Below, in pieces: positions 8,852-18,484 of a DNA stretch of 64,000 nucleotides. The stretch covers positions 248,001-312,000 of the forward strand of contig NZ_JAEKJR010000003.1 of the NCBI RefSeq assembly GCF_017303155.1. The letters are read 5' to 3'. The DNA is from Microbulbifer salipaludis. Its GTDB lineage: Bacteria > Pseudomonadota > Gammaproteobacteria > Pseudomonadales > Cellvibrionaceae. The notes under the pieces were generated by a model. The model made no database searches. It saw only the letters and a list, made by a program, of their open reading frames with translations, and was not told the origin of the DNA. The translations under genes and the position numbers were made by a program. How positions within the stretch are numbered: the stretch's first letter is position 1; each line of letters begins with the position of its first letter.

Positions 8852-10618
8852 ATGAACAACACTCTGCAGCTCGACATCGGCCAGTACAGCAGCGCCGGCC
8901 TCAAAGCGGAAAACCAGGATAGCTGCGGCAGCCGGGTTCCGTCTGGGCCGCCACTGGAACTGAAAGGCGCCGCCTTTGCGATCGCCGATGGCATCAGCTC
9001 AAGCGCGGTCAGCGCCATTGCCAGCGAGACTGCGGTAAAAAGTTTTCTCGACGACTACTACTGCACGTCCGACGGCTGGAGCGTACAAAGCTCTGTGACA
9101 CAGGTATTGAAAGCCACCAATGCCTGGCTCTATGGCCAGACCCGGCAAAGCCCCTACCGATACGATAAAGACAAAGGCTATGTGTGTACCTTCAGCGGGG
9201 CAATCTTCAGGGGTATGGAAGCCCACCTGTTTCATGTTGGTGACTCGCGCATTTACCGGCTGCGCCGCGGGTCGCTGGAACAACTCACCCATGACCACCG
9301 CCAATGGGTGGGAGAAGGCCGCAGCTATCTCAGCCGTGCCCTCGGGGTTACACCGCACATAGAGGCCGATTACCAACGGCTGACACTGGCCGTGGGTGAC
9401 GTGTTTATTCTTACCACCGATGGCGTGCACGAATCCCTTGCGCAGGCTGAGCTGGCCGGACATCTCAAGCGGCGCGATAGCGACCTGAGCGATATCGCGA
9501 GGACCCTGGTCGACACAGCCCTGGCCAACGGCAGTACGGATAACCTGACGGTGCAACTCGTGCGCATCACCGGACTGCCCGATGCCACGCCACAATTGAT
9601 CGAACCGATCGAAAAACTGCCGCTCCCGCCGCTACTGAAAAGCGGCGACCTGTTCGACGGCTACCGCATTGAGCGCGAGATACATGCCAGTAGCCGAAGC
9701 CACGTCTACCTGGCGTACGACCAGGCGAGCGATACCCGTGTGGTACTGAAAACCCCGTCCATCGACCTGTCGGACGATCCCGCTTACCTCGAACGGCTGC
9801 TGATGGAAGAGTGGGTCGCCCGCCGCGTGAACAGCGTGCACGTGGTACGCGCAGCCGCCACCCATCGCCCCCGCCACTATCTGTATACCGCGATGGAACT
9901 GGTGGACGGTCAGAACCTGCGCCAGTGGATGACCGATCACCCCAACCCGGATCTGGAAACCGTGCGCGGCATCGTGGAACAGGTGGCCAAGGGCCTGCAG
10001 GCACTGCACCGGGCGGAAATCCTGCACCAGGATGTGCGACCGGAAAACCTCATGATCAGTCCCGCAGGCACCGTCACCCTGATCGATCTGGGCTCGGCCC
10101 GGGTCAGCGGTATTGCGGCAAGTTACCGGGTGAATCATCCAGAGAGTGATGCGGCAACCGCAGGGGAAACCGGCGCGCAGATTCTCGGTACGGCCCTGTA
10201 CAGCGCACCGGAGTATTTTCTTGGTGACCTGGGCAGCCCCCGCTCGGACCTTTTTTCTCTGGCGGTGCTGACCTATCACCTGCTATCCGGCGAATTTCCC
10301 TACGGCACCCGGGTGGCCCGCTGCACCACTCAGGCCGCACAACATAAATTGGGCTACCGCAGTGTACTGAACGAAACCCGGGCAATTCCCGCGTGGATCG
10401 ATGCCGCCCTGAAAAAGGCACTGCACATAAACCCGCTGCGACGCCACGAGGCTCTTTCCGAGTTTGTGCGCGAGCTGCGGTACCCGAACCCGGAATACAT
10501 CCATGCCACGCGCCCGCCGTTGATGGAACGCTACCCGGTGCGTTTCTGGCAGTCGGTCAGCGGCATTCTGCTGCTGATCATCGTGTACCTGCTGAACCTG
10601 ATCGGCACAACCACCTAA
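8852..10618 (+). CDS. PP2C-type phosphatase / serine-threonine kinase fusion, membrane-anchored
   Basis: 588 residues. The N-terminal PP2C-like domain (about 1-240) has metal-binding positions: Asp23 in AENQDS, Asp46 in IADG, and later TTDGVHE and STDNLT. The Ser/Thr kinase-like domain (about 265-540) shows the lysine in VVLKTP, a catalytic-loop motif HQDVRPENL in place of HRDxxxxN, and IDLGSA in the DFG position. The glycine-rich loop is degenerate (REIHASSRSHV). A single hydrophobic C-terminal helix (SVSGILLLIIVYLLNLIG) anchors it, with the enzyme domains probably cytoplasmic. Similar fusions sit in nitrate/nitrite assimilation operons of pseudomonads and relatives; their targets are unknown. 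It lies downstream of the FNT gene and 43 bases before cynS. Confidence 0.88.
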   Translation: MNNTLQLDIGQYSSAGLKAENQDSCGSRVPSGPPLELKGAAFAIADGISSSAVSAIASETAVKSFLDDYYCTSDGWSVQSSVTQVLKATNAWLYGQTRQSPYRYDKDKGYVCTFSGAIFRGMEAHLFHVGDSRIYRLRRGSLEQLTHDHRQWVGEGRSYLSRALGVTPHIEADYQRLTLAVGDVFILTTDGVHESLAQAELAGHLKRRDSDLSDIARTLVDTALANGSTDNLTVQLVRITGLPDATPQLIEPIEKLPLPPLLKSGDLFDGYRIEREIHASSRSHVYLAYDQASDTRVVLKTPSIDLSDDPAYLERLLMEEWVARRVNSVHVVRAAATHRPRHYLYTAMELVDGQNLRQWMTDHPNPDLETVRGIVEQVAKGLQALHRAEILHQDVRPENLMISPAGTVTLIDLGSARVSGIAASYRVNHPESDAATAGETGAQILGTALYSAPEYFLGDLGSPRSDLFSLAVLTYHLLSGEFPYGTRVARCTTQAAQHKLGYRSVLNETRAIPAWIDAALKKALHINPLRRHEALSEFVRELRYPNPEYIHATRPPLMERYPVRFWQSVSGILLLIIVYLLNLIGTTT

Positions 10619-10661
10619 ACACACATTCCCCCAACCGTTCGACCCCAGACAGGAGCAACCC

Positions 10662-11111
10662 ATGATCAGTAACCGCGAACAAGTCACCGCAATGATTCTC
10701 ACCGCCAAAGTGCGTAAAGCGCTTAAATGGAGTCAGGTCGCCGATGCCATCGGCCAATCCAAGGAGTGGACCACCGCCGCCTGTCTCGGGCAGATGACTC
10801 TGACCAAAGCCCAGGCCGACGTGGTCGGGGAGCTGTTTGACCTGAACGACGAAGCCACAGCCTGGTTGCAGATAGCGCCCTACAAAGGCTCACTGCCCAC
10901 TGCCGTACCCACCGACCCGCTCATCTACCGCCTGTATGAACTGGTGAATGTGTACGGCAGCACGATCAAAGAATTGATTCACGAAGAGTTTGGCGATGGC
11001 ATCATGAGCGCCATCGACTTTTCCATGGATATCCAGCGCGAGGAAGATCCAAAAGGGGATCGAGTACACATGGTGATGTCTGGCAAGTTCCTGCCCTACA
11101 AAACCTACTGA
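10662..11111 (+). CDS. cynS: Cyanate hydratase (cyanase)
   Basis: 149 residues. Cyanase converts cyanate and bicarbonate to ammonia and two CO2 (via carbamate), detoxifying cyanate and supplying nitrogen. The N-terminal helix-turn-helix-like domain reads AKVRKALKWSQVADAIGQSK. The catalytic residues align as Arg90, Glu93 and Ser116, equivalent to R96, E99 and S122 of the E. coli enzyme. CAGGAGCAACCC precedes ATG 10662. It is the last gene of the FNT-PP2C/kinase operon, so it is probably induced under nitrogen limitation from the sigma-54 promoter at 7621. No cynT (carbonic anhydrase) or cynR-type regulator is next to it. Confidence 0.96.
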   Translation: MISNREQVTAMILTAKVRKALKWSQVADAIGQSKEWTTAACLGQMTLTKAQADVVGELFDLNDEATAWLQIAPYKGSLPTAVPTDPLIYRLYELVNVYGSTIKELIHEEFGDGIMSAIDFSMDIQREEDPKGDRVHMVMSGKFLPYKTY

Positions 11112-11117
11112 GTAACC

Positions 11118-11153
11118 GGTATCGAAGGCGGGCCGTTGCCCGCCCTCGACACC
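11118..11153. terminator. Hairpin between convergent cynS and GST genes
   Basis: GGTATCGAAGGCGGGC pairs with GCCCGCCCTCGACACC around a CGTT loop (16-base arms with two mismatches). It sits seven bases after the cynS stop and 14 bases before the end of the convergent GST gene. There is no T-run on either strand, so it may protect 3' ends rather than terminate alone. Confidence 0.5.
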
Positions 11154-11167
11154 AGGAACCTCAAAGG

Positions 11168-12046
11168 CTACTCGCCATTTTCATCGCCGATTTTTTCCTG
11201 TGTACGCAGCTCAAAATCGCTGGCGTCGTGCCGTTCATGCAGCTGCCCGGCGGGATCACCCCAGGTCCGATTCACCATAGCTCCCCGCTTGGCCGCAGGG
11301 CGCTCGCCGATCTCGTCGACCCAGCGGTTTACGTGTTTATAGGTGTGGGCTTCCAGAAACTCCGCCGCATCGTAGGCCTTGTTTTTTACCACCGCACCGT
11401 ACCAGGGCCAGATCGCCATGTCGGCAATGGTGTATTCCTTGCCCGCAACAAACGGATGCTCCGCGAGCTGGCGATCGAGCACATCCAGCTGGCGCTTTAC
11501 TTCCATGGTGAAGCGGTTGATGGGGTACTGGTATTTTTCCGGCGCGTAGGCGTAGAAGTGGCCGAACCCGCCGCCGAGATAGGGCGCGGCGCCCATCTGC
11601 CAGAACAACCAGTTGAGGGTTTCGGTGCGCTGTTGCGGGGTGTGCGGTAGAAACGCCCCGAATTTTTCTGCCAGGTACAGCAGGATGGAACCCGACTCAA
11701 ATACGCGAATCGGCGGATTGGTGCTGTGGTCCACCAGCGCGGGAATTTTGGAGTTGGGATTGATATCGACAAAACCACTACCGAACTGATCCCCCTCGGT
11801 AATGCGGATCAGATGCGCATCGTATTCGGCCCCCTCAAAGCCCAGCGCCAGCAGCTCCTCGAGCATGAGGGTGACTTTGACCCCGTTGGGGGTAGCGAGG
11901 GAATACAGCTGCATGGGGTGCTTGCCCACCGGCAGGTCTTTGTCGTGGGTAGGGCCGGCAATGGGGCGATTGATATTGGCGAACTGGCCGCCGCTTTCGG
12001 AGTCCCACTTCCAGACTCTGGGTGGGGTATAACGCTCGTCCGACAT
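11168..12046 (-). CDS. yghU: YghU-type glutathione S-transferase / disulfide-bond oxidoreductase
   Basis: 292 residues, near the length of E. coli YghU (Nu-class GST), which reduces disulfides using two bound glutathiones. The N-terminal extension (RYTPPRVWKWDSESGGQFANINRP as two short blocks) is typical of the YghU/YfcG group. The thioredoxin fold begins at MQLYSLATPNGVKV, with NPNSKIPAL and FESGSILLYLAEKFG as glutathione-binding motifs. The helical C-terminal domain contains LGGGFGHFY and YTIADMAIWPW. It is convergent with cynS and stands about 60 bases downstream of the transglutaminase-like gene on the same strand. Confidence 0.92.
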   Translation of the reverse strand: MSDERYTPPRVWKWDSESGGQFANINRPIAGPTHDKDLPVGKHPMQLYSLATPNGVKVTLMLEELLALGFEGAEYDAHLIRITEGDQFGSGFVDINPNSKIPALVDHSTNPPIRVFESGSILLYLAEKFGAFLPHTPQQRTETLNWLFWQMGAAPYLGGGFGHFYAYAPEKYQYPINRFTMEVKRQLDVLDRQLAEHPFVAGKEYTIADMAIWPWYGAVVKNKAYDAAEFLEAHTYKHVNRWVDEIGERPAAKRGAMVNRTWGDPAGQLHERHDASDFELRTQEKIGDENGE

Positions 12047-12106
12047 AATGACTCCCTGGTTAGGCTCCTGAATGAGCGACCTAGGGTAATCCTGTGACGA
12101 TGAATT

Positions 12107-12724
12107 TTAAACGTCCGGCAGGTTTTCCAGTACCGTGCGGCAGCTGTCGCTGCCCTGCAACAGCGCAATGACCTGCGGCAACGGCGCCGCATAAAGGTCT
12201 GGAAGGTGCCGTTCACCCTCAGCCGACGGAGTGTAGGCGAGACGCTCCTGGGGCGGAATAAATTCGGTGGTAATGCCCGGCTTGTTGCCGCGGGCATCGA
12301 TGCGAATCCAGCCGTAGGCATCCAGGTGAACGGCGTTGAGACCATGCAGGCCGTAGCGGTTGTGCGCTTCGTCCAGCCGCAGCCGCTGATAACAGAAGCC
12401 CGCGGGGATGTCGTTGGCACGCAGCAGCGCCGCCAGCAGGTGGCTTTTGGCAAAACACACACCGGTGCCCGCGGCGAGCACTTCCGAGGCGCGGCAGGTG
12501 ACCGGGTGCAAATCAAAGTCACCACTGTGGCGAATCTCGTCGCGAACAAACTCGAAACTATTGCGCACGGTACCGAATTTTGCGCCGGAGCGACATTTGA
12601 GCTCGGCAGCCGCGGCCAGGATCTCCGGATGCTGCCAGTCAATAATCGGGGAGTCTTGTAGATACGCCTGCATGTTCACGTGGTTTGCCTGAATTCGCAT
12701 GAATTGGTGTGGGAAGGTCTGCAA
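12107..12724 (-). CDS. Transglutaminase-like family protein
   Basis: 205 residues of the bacterial transglutaminase-like (papain-fold) superfamily. The triad is visible: Cys in AAGTGVCFAKSHLLAALLR, His in LNAVHLDAYG, and Asp in WIRIDARGNK. This is a stand-alone cytoplasmic form without a signal peptide. Members are probably peptidases or amidases rather than cross-linkers, and the substrate here is unknown. Several ATGs lie near the N-terminus (residues 1, 9 and 18); the longest is given, but MQAYLQDSP (residue 18) fits family starts equally well. The gene may be cotranscribed with the GST gene downstream, though 60 bases separate them. Confidence 0.8.
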   Translation of the reverse strand: MQTFPHQFMRIQANHVNMQAYLQDSPIIDWQHPEILAAAAELKCRSGAKFGTVRNSFEFVRDEIRHSGDFDLHPVTCRASEVLAAGTGVCFAKSHLLAALLRANDIPAGFCYQRLRLDEAHNRYGLHGLNAVHLDAYGWIRIDARGNKPGITTEFIPPQERLAYTPSAEGERHLPDLYAAPLPQVIALLQGSDSCRTVLENLPDV

Positions 12725-13360
12725 TGGGCCCGCCTGATATAAACGCTGCCGGTTGCCATGTCTATGCTACGAACGTATGACACCCGCTATCACCCGGTTC
12801 GGCGCAGGCCGCGACGCACCTCTTTGTTGGTCATGTTGGGCAGCCCGTTTGTTGGTCAGCGCGCTTGCCGCAGCCCGGCGCCACTTGGCGCGGCAATCAT
12901 CCATTATAAAGGCATTCTCCGCGCTTATCTCCGCGCTTATAACAGCCGTCGCAGCGCTGCCGCTCCATCAAAAACCGCCCATCACGGTGCGCGCCCGCTT
13001 ATGGCCGGCGATCAAAACCCGCCGTTGCCCCCGCCGGGCAGTTAAGGCAAGTTGAACGCCTATACCCTCTCGCCCATAATACCGCCCCCGGATCAGGCGG
13101 CACTTGCTGGCCTGTGACGCAGGCCCGGGGACCTGAAGTCGCAACCTGCATGGCTATCCATTGCAATCTGTCCGCTGCAAACTTTGCGCCAGCGCTGTGC
13201 ATGCGACCTCCAGTGTCGGCCAGGTCGTGTGTCACCCGCAAAAATCGCCTGCCGACGGATAGTCTACTTTTTGTACTACCACAGTCGCGCCCCGCGACTC
13301 CATCTGCGCGAAACACTTGCGCTAAACGCGGCCCGGCGCAGTGGGCAGAACGGAATCTCT
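12725..13360. other. Intergenic region between transglutaminase-like gene and rnfA
   Basis: About 640 bases with no credible gene on either strand: the open frames present have skewed, Pro/Arg/Ala-rich translations and no homology I recognise. It must hold the divergent promoters of the rnf operon and the transglutaminase-like gene. A short dyad (CGACCT ... AGGTCG near 13203-13226) is the only notable pattern. Confidence 0.5.
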
Positions 13361-13936
13361 ATGACCGAATTTACCGTCATCCTGCTTTCTACCATCCTGG
13401 TGAACAATTATGTGCTGGTGCAGTTCCTTGGCCTGTGCCCGTTCATGGGGGTTTCCAACAAGCTCGAGACCGCCATTGGCATGGCGGGCGCCACCACCTT
13501 TGTGCTGACCCTGGCGGCCATTTGCTCCTACCTGGTGAATACCTACTTACTCGAACCCTTCGGGATGGAGTACCTGCGCACTATTTCCTTCATTCTGGTG
13601 ATCGCGGTAGTGGTGCAATTCGCACGCATGTTCATCGAAAAAACCAGCCCGCTGCTGCACCGGGTGCTGGGTGTCTTTCTACCACTGATTACCACCAACT
13701 GTGCGGTACTTGGTGTGGCACTGCAGAACACCCTGAAAGCCAACAATTTTGTGCAGTCCACCCTGTATGGCTTCGGCGCCGCGGTGGGCTTCTCGCTGGT
13801 GCTGATCCTGTTTTCCGCGATGCGCGAGCGCCTCGCGGTGGCCGATGTACCCAAACCCTTCAAGGGCGCAGCCATTGGCATGATGACCGCCGGGTTAATG
13901 TCACTGGCCTTTATGGGCTTCAGCGGGTTGGTATAA
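13361..13936 (+). CDS. rnfA: Rnf electron transport complex subunit A
   Basis: 191-residue integral membrane subunit of the ion-pumping Rnf complex (also called Rsx), which couples electron transfer between NADH and ferredoxin to ion flux. Six membrane helices are visible, and the conserved [20 protein letters not shown] and [15 protein letters not shown] motifs carry the cysteines that bind the intramembrane Fe-S cluster shared with RnfE. The frame is open upstream to 13184, but homology begins at [16 protein letters not shown], so ATG 13361 is used. First gene of rnfABCDGE; the rnfB ribosome site lies directly after its stop codon. Confidence 0.97.
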   Translation: MTEFTVILLSTILVNNYVLVQFLGLCPFMGVSNKLETAIGMAGATTFVLTLAAICSYLVNTYLLEPFGMEYLRTISFILVIAVVVQFARMFIEKTSPLLHRVLGVFLPLITTNCAVLGVALQNTLKANNFVQSTLYGFGAAVGFSLVLILFSAMRERLAVADVPKPFKGAAIGMMTAGLMSLAFMGFSGLV

Positions 13937-13946
13937 GGAGGCGATG

Positions 13947-14555
13947 ATGGAATGGCTGTCTGAAATATCCACGCCCCTGCTGATTCTCGGTGGCATGGCC
14001 CTGGTATTCGGCGCCCTGCTGGGTTTTGCCGCGGTGCGCTTCCGGGTGGAGGGCGACCCGATTGTGGACCAGATCGATTCGCTGTTGCCGCAAACCCAGT
14101 GCGGCCAGTGCGGCCATCCCGGCTGCCGGCCTTACGCCGAGGCCATTGCCAACGGCGAGGCAATCAACAAGTGTCCGCCGGGAGGCCAGGCCACCATCAA
14201 CGAGCTGGCCAATCTGCTGGATGTGGAGCCGACGCCGCTGGACGCGGAGCACGGGGTGGAAGACGTCAAAAAAGTGGCGTTTATCCGCGAGCCGGAATGT
14301 ATCGGCTGTACCAAATGCATTCAGGCCTGCCCGGTAGACGCCATTGTCGGCGCCGCCAAGCAGATGCACACGGTGATTGTGGACGAGTGCACCGGCTGCG
14401 ACCTGTGTGTGGAGCCCTGCCCCGTGGACTGCATCGATATGATTCCACTGGAAACTAGCCTGCAGCAATGGCACCCGAACAAACCCAAAGACGGAATCCA
14501 ATTGATTGCCAGTGACAGACCGGACCTGCACGATGACGACCGGAGTGCAGCATGA
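13947..14555 (+). CDS. rnfB: Rnf electron transport complex subunit B (ferredoxin-type)
   Basis: About 202 residues. An N-terminal membrane helix ([19 protein letters not shown]) is followed by a [4Fe-4S] motif CGQCGHPGC and then two ferredoxin clusters, [12 protein letters not shown] and [12 protein letters not shown]. RnfB is the electron entry or exit point with soluble ferredoxin. Two adjacent ATGs exist at 13944 and 13947. AAGGAGG at 13935-13941 leaves two bases before the first and five before the second, so 13947 is preferred. The stop overlaps the rnfC start (ATGA). Confidence 0.97.
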   Translation: MEWLSEISTPLLILGGMALVFGALLGFAAVRFRVEGDPIVDQIDSLLPQTQCGQCGHPGCRPYAEAIANGEAINKCPPGGQATINELANLLDVEPTPLDAEHGVEDVKKVAFIREPECIGCTKCIQACPVDAIVGAAKQMHTVIVDECTGCDLCVEPCPVDCIDMIPLETSLQQWHPNKPKDGIQLIASDRPDLHDDDRSAA

Positions 14556-16726
14556 GCCAGGTAGACCACAGACAGAGCGCCAGCGAGCGCCGCGCCGCCC
14601 GTGAAGCCCACCTGATCGCCAGCGAAAAGGCACGGGATCTGTCCCGGGAGCTCAAGGTCAACGATTTCCACGGCGGTGTCCATCCGCCGGAGAACAAGCA
14701 CCAGTCCACCGGTGAACCCATCGGCACCGTCCCGCTGGCGGAGGACCTGATCGTCCCGCTCAACCAGCATATTGGCGAAACTGCCATCCCGCTGGTCAAA
14801 CTGGGGGATCAGGTACTCAAGGGCCAGAAAATTGCCGAAGCGGACGGACCGATCAGCTGCCCGGTACACGCACCTTCCTCCGGCACCGTGGTAGCCATCG
14901 AGCCAATGCCGGTGCCCCACCCCTCCGGGATGGCGGCGGACTGCATCCAGATCCGTACCGACGGCCGCGACGCATGGTGCGCGCTCTCCCCCCTGAACGA
15001 CTACACCGGTCAGAGCATCGATACGGTGCTGGAGAAAATCCGCGACTGCGGTATCGCCGGTATGGGCGGCGCGGGCTTTCCCACGGCGGTCAAACTCAAC
15101 CCCCGCGGCGGTGCGACCATCGACACCCTGATCATCAACGGCACCGAGTGCGAGCCCTACATCACCGCCGACGACATGCTGATGCGTGAGTACGCCGACG
15201 AGATCATCGGCGGTGTGGAAGTGCTCGCACACCTGCTGGAGCAGCCGGAACGGGTACTGATCGGCATCGAAGACAACAAGCCCGAAGCGATCAAGGCCAT
15301 GCAGCAGGCCGCAGAAGGCACCCGCTTCCACGTGGTCACCTTTCCCACCAAGTACCCCTCCGGCGGCGAGAAGCAACTGATCGAGATTCTCACCGGGCGC
15401 GAGGTGCCAAACGAGGGACTGCCGGCCAACGTCGGCGTGGTCTGCCAGAACGTGGGCACGGCGCGGGCGGTGTTCCGGGCCGTCACCCTCGGCGAGCCGC
15501 TCATCAGCCGCGTAACCACCGTGGTGGGCGAGTCCCTCGACCGCCAGCGCAATATTGAAGTGCCGCTGGGCACGCCCATCCGCCATATCCTGGAAAACCA
15601 CGGGGTAGACCGCAAGCGACTGCAGCGCATCGTGATCGGTGGACCAATGATGGGCTACACCATCGAGGACGAGTCCGCGCCGGTGGTCAAAACCACCAAC
15701 TGTATCCTCGCGCCCACCGACAAAGAACTCCCGCCACCGCCGCCCGCCCAGGCCTGTATCCGCTGTGGACTCTGCGCGGAGGCTTGTCCGGCCAGCCTGC
15801 TGCCCCAGCAGCTCTACTGGTATGCGCGCGCGGAAGACCGCGACAAGCTACAGGCGTACAACCTGTTTGACTGCATCGAGTGCGGCGCCTGCTCCTATGT
15901 GTGCCCGTCCAGTATTCCGCTGGTGCAGTATTACCGCGCCGCCAAGGGCGATATTCGCGAAGCGCGCCTGGAAAAAGAAAAAGCCGACCGTGCGCGCGAG
16001 CGCTTCGAGTACCGCAAACTGCGGCTGGAAAAAGCCGAGCAGGAGAAAGAAGCCAAGCGGCTCGCCCGGAAGAAAGCCGCCGAAGAGGCGCGCAGGCAGC
16101 GCGAGCAACAGGCCTCCAGCCCGGACGCGCAGGCGGCCAAGCAGGAATCCGATGTGGTGGCGGCGGCACTGGCGCGGGTCAAGGCCAAACAGGCCAGCCC
16201 GGACCAGCAGCTTGCCCGTGCCCAACGCACCCTGACCAGTGCCGAACACCGTGTAGAGCGTATGCAGGGCAAGCTTGATGCGGCCGAGGAATCCCACAAG
16301 CCGCAGCTGGAGGCCCAGCTGAAAACCGCCGAACTGAAGCTGAAAGAAGCCCGCGACAAGCTGGCGGAAGTGCAAAAGCTGGCAGCGGCGGCACCGGCAC
16401 AGGCAAGCCCGCAGGCCGACCAGCCCGAGCCGTCCATCACCGAAGACAAGCTCACCGTCGCCAGCGCGTCCTCCTCCGCCGCGAATGCGGCCATCGAAAA
16501 AGCCAAAGCCGCGGCCGCCGCCCGCGCCACCATGAGCCCGCAGGAAAAGCTGGCCCAAGAGATCGAGGCCCTGCAAAAACGGGTGCAAAAAGCGGAGGCG
16601 CGGCTGGCCAAGGCCCGCAGCGAGGACGACCCGAACACCAGCGCCTTTGCAACGGCGCTGGAAAAAATGCAGGGCAAGCTGCAGGAAAAGCAGGCCCAGC
16701 AGGGTCACAACGGCAGCGGGAATTGA
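14552..16726 (+). CDS. rnfC: Rnf electron transport complex subunit C with long charged C-terminal extension
   Basis: 724 residues. Peripheral NADH-oxidising subunit: the first 450 or so contain the NADH/FMN domain with [13 protein letters not shown] and the SLBB region, then two [4Fe-4S] motifs, [12 protein letters not shown] and [12 protein letters not shown]. After about residue 460 comes a roughly 265-residue Ala/Glu/Lys/Arg-rich extension predicted to be coiled coil (for example [20 protein letters not shown]). This is a known feature of gammaproteobacterial RnfC/RsxC, with variable length. ATG 14552 overlaps the rnfB stop, indicating translational coupling. Confidence 0.96.
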   Translation: MSQVDHRQSASERRAAREAHLIASEKARDLSRELKVNDFHGGVHPPENKHQSTGEPIGTVPLAEDLIVPLNQHIGETAIPLVKLGDQVLKGQKIAEADGPISCPVHAPSSGTVVAIEPMPVPHPSGMAADCIQIRTDGRDAWCALSPLNDYTGQSIDTVLEKIRDCGIAGMGGAGFPTAVKLNPRGGATIDTLIINGTECEPYITADDMLMREYADEIIGGVEVLAHLLEQPERVLIGIEDNKPEAIKAMQQAAEGTRFHVVTFPTKYPSGGEKQLIEILTGREVPNEGLPANVGVVCQNVGTARAVFRAVTLGEPLISRVTTVVGESLDRQRNIEVPLGTPIRHILENHGVDRKRLQRIVIGGPMMGYTIEDESAPVVKTTNCILAPTDKELPPPPPAQACIRCGLCAEACPASLLPQQLYWYARAEDRDKLQAYNLFDCIECGACSYVCPSSIPLVQYYRAAKGDIREARLEKEKADRARERFEYRKLRLEKAEQEKEAKRLARKKAAEEARRQREQQASSPDAQAAKQESDVVAAALARVKAKQASPDQQLARAQRTLTSAEHRVERMQGKLDAAEESHKPQLEAQLKTAELKLKEARDKLAEVQKLAAAAPAQASPQADQPEPSITEDKLTVASASSSAANAAIEKAKAAAAARATMSPQEKLAQEIEALQKRVQKAEARLAKARSEDDPNTSAFATALEKMQGKLQEKQAQQGHNGSGN

Positions 16727-16736
16727 GGAGTAAGCC

Positions 16737-17789
16737 ATGTCCCTGATGCGAGTCACTTCCCCCCATGCCCACTCTGGCCAGAGTACCTCCAGGGTGATGC
16801 TGCAGGTCGCCGCCGCCACCATCCCCGGAGTGCTGGCGCTGGTGGTGTACTTCGGCCCCGGCGTACTGATCAATATCGCCCTGTGTATTGCCGCGGCGCT
16901 CGGCACCGAGGCGGCGGTGCTGAAACTGCGCGGCCGCCCGGTGGCCTTTTATCTGAAGGATTACAGCGCGCTGGTTACCGCGTTGCTGCTGGGTATCGCC
17001 CTGCCCCCCTACTGCCCGTGGTGGATTCCGGTGATTGGCAGCGTGAGCGCCATTCTGCTGGCCAAGCAGCTGTACGGCGGCATCGGCTACAACCCGTTCA
17101 ATCCGGCCATGGTGGGCTATGTGGTTCTGCTGATCAGTTTCCCGGTGGAAATGACCCGCTGGGCTGGGGCTGCCGAGTTGATCCAAGGCGCTCCGGGGCT
17201 GGATGAAACCTTTGCCCTGATCTTCGGCAATATGAACGTGGATGGCTTTACCCGTGCCACCCCGCTGGAAATCGTGCGCCACAACCAGTCCACCGTGCTC
17301 GCCCACCTGTACGAGATGGAGCCCGTATTCAGCCAGGGCACCATCGCCGGCGTCGGCTGGGAAATGGCCAACATCGGCTTCCTGCTCGGTGGCCTGTTCC
17401 TGCTGTTTCGACGCCTGATCACCTGGCACGCGCCGGTGGCCATGCTCGCCACCCTGGCCGCCCTGTCTGTGGTGTTTTATGACGGTGGCAGTTCCCTTAG
17501 CGAAGGCTCCCCGCTGCTGCACCTGTTCTCCGGCGCGACCATGCTCGGGGCCTTCTTTATCATCACCGATCCGGTGAGCGGCTGTACCAGCAACAAGGGC
17601 CGCCTGATTTTTGGTGCCGGTGTCGGGCTGCTGGTGTTCGTTATCCGCGCCTGGGGCGCCTACCCGGATGCCGTCGCCTTTGCGGTCCTGCTGATGAACT
17701 TCGCGGCGCCATTTATCGATAACTACACCCTGCCCCGCACCTACGGCCACAAGGCCCCGCGCAAGGCAACCGACCTGGAGGAACAGTGA
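16737..17789 (+). CDS. rnfD: Rnf electron transport complex subunit D
   Basis: 350-residue membrane subunit with about ten hydrophobic segments. The covalent FMN site is in FSGATMLGAFFIITDP (Thr of SGAT), as in RnfD and NqrB. The N-terminus (SPHAHSGQSTSRVMLQV) and GGIGYNPFNPAMVGY are family signatures. GAGGAG lies just before ATG 16737. The stop TGA overlaps the rnfG start ATG at 17789. Confidence 0.96.
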   Translation: MSLMRVTSPHAHSGQSTSRVMLQVAAATIPGVLALVVYFGPGVLINIALCIAAALGTEAAVLKLRGRPVAFYLKDYSALVTALLLGIALPPYCPWWIPVIGSVSAILLAKQLYGGIGYNPFNPAMVGYVVLLISFPVEMTRWAGAAELIQGAPGLDETFALIFGNMNVDGFTRATPLEIVRHNQSTVLAHLYEMEPVFSQGTIAGVGWEMANIGFLLGGLFLLFRRLITWHAPVAMLATLAALSVVFYDGGSSLSEGSPLLHLFSGATMLGAFFIITDPVSGCTSNKGRLIFGAGVGLLVFVIRAWGAYPDAVAFAVLLMNFAAPFIDNYTLPRTYGHKAPRKATDLEEQ

Positions 17790-18484
17790 TGCTGAGGCGC
17801 TCTATCGGCAGCAATGCCGTCATCCTTGCCCTGTTCGCCCTGGTGACCGCCGGCACGCTGGCGATCACCCAGATCACCACGCGCGAGCCCATCGAGCGGG
17901 CTATACGCGCAGCGGCTGCCAAGGCGCTGCTGGAAATCGTACCGATCGAGCGCCACAGCAATGACCTGCTGGTGGACACCTATCCCATCCCCAAACAGTA
18001 CTGGGCCATGCTCGGACTGAAGCAGGGCGGCAACATCAACCTGGCCCGGCAGGGCGACGGCAACATCGATGCGGTCATCATTCCTACCGTGGCGCCAGAC
18101 GGCTACTCGGGCCCCATTGAGATGCTGGTGGGCGTCAACCGGGATGGCACCATTGCCGGTGTGCGGGTGACCAACCACGCGGAGACACCCGGCCTCGGCG
18201 ATAAAGTAGAAGTAAAGAAAAGCGACTGGATACGCTCATTTGACGGCACTTCCTTGGACGATCCCGGCCGGGACATGTGGAAAGTGCAGAAAGACGGCGG
18301 TGCCTTCGACCAGTTCACGGGGGCAACCATCACGCCGCGCGCGGTGGTAAAGCAGGTGCGCACGGTACTGGACTTCGTCGCCGAACATCGACAGGAAATA
18401 TTCAGTGCACCGGTGTCACAACGTGCAGTTGAGGTCGAGCCGTCTGCGACGGACGATACCAAGCAGCAAGGGGACAAAAACTGA
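17789..18484 (+). CDS. rnfG: Rnf electron transport complex subunit G
   Basis: 231 residues. One N-terminal membrane helix ([19 protein letters not shown]) and a periplasmic FMN-binding domain, with flavinylation motif FTGATITP (second Thr) and [13 protein letters not shown]. The GTG at 17786 precedes ATG 17789; the ATG overlaps the rnfD stop as TGATG, and GGAGGAACAG supplies the ribosome site, so ATG is chosen. The stop overlaps rnfE in the same manner. Confidence 0.96.
   Translation: MLRRSIGSNAVILALFALVTAGTLAITQITTREPIERAIRAAAAKALLEIVPIERHSNDLLVDTYPIPKQYWAMLGLKQGGNINLARQGDGNIDAVIIPTVAPDGYSGPIEMLVGVNRDGTIAGVRVTNHAETPGLGDKVEVKKSDWIRSFDGTSLDDPGRDMWKVQKDGGAFDQFTGATITPRAVVKQVRTVLDFVAEHRQEIFSAPVSQRAVEVEPSATDDTKQQGDKN

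Noticed and set aside
12725..13360. Small frames upstream of rnfA
   Set aside because: They overlap each other on both strands and have arginine/proline-rich composition typical of noncoding GC-rich DNA.
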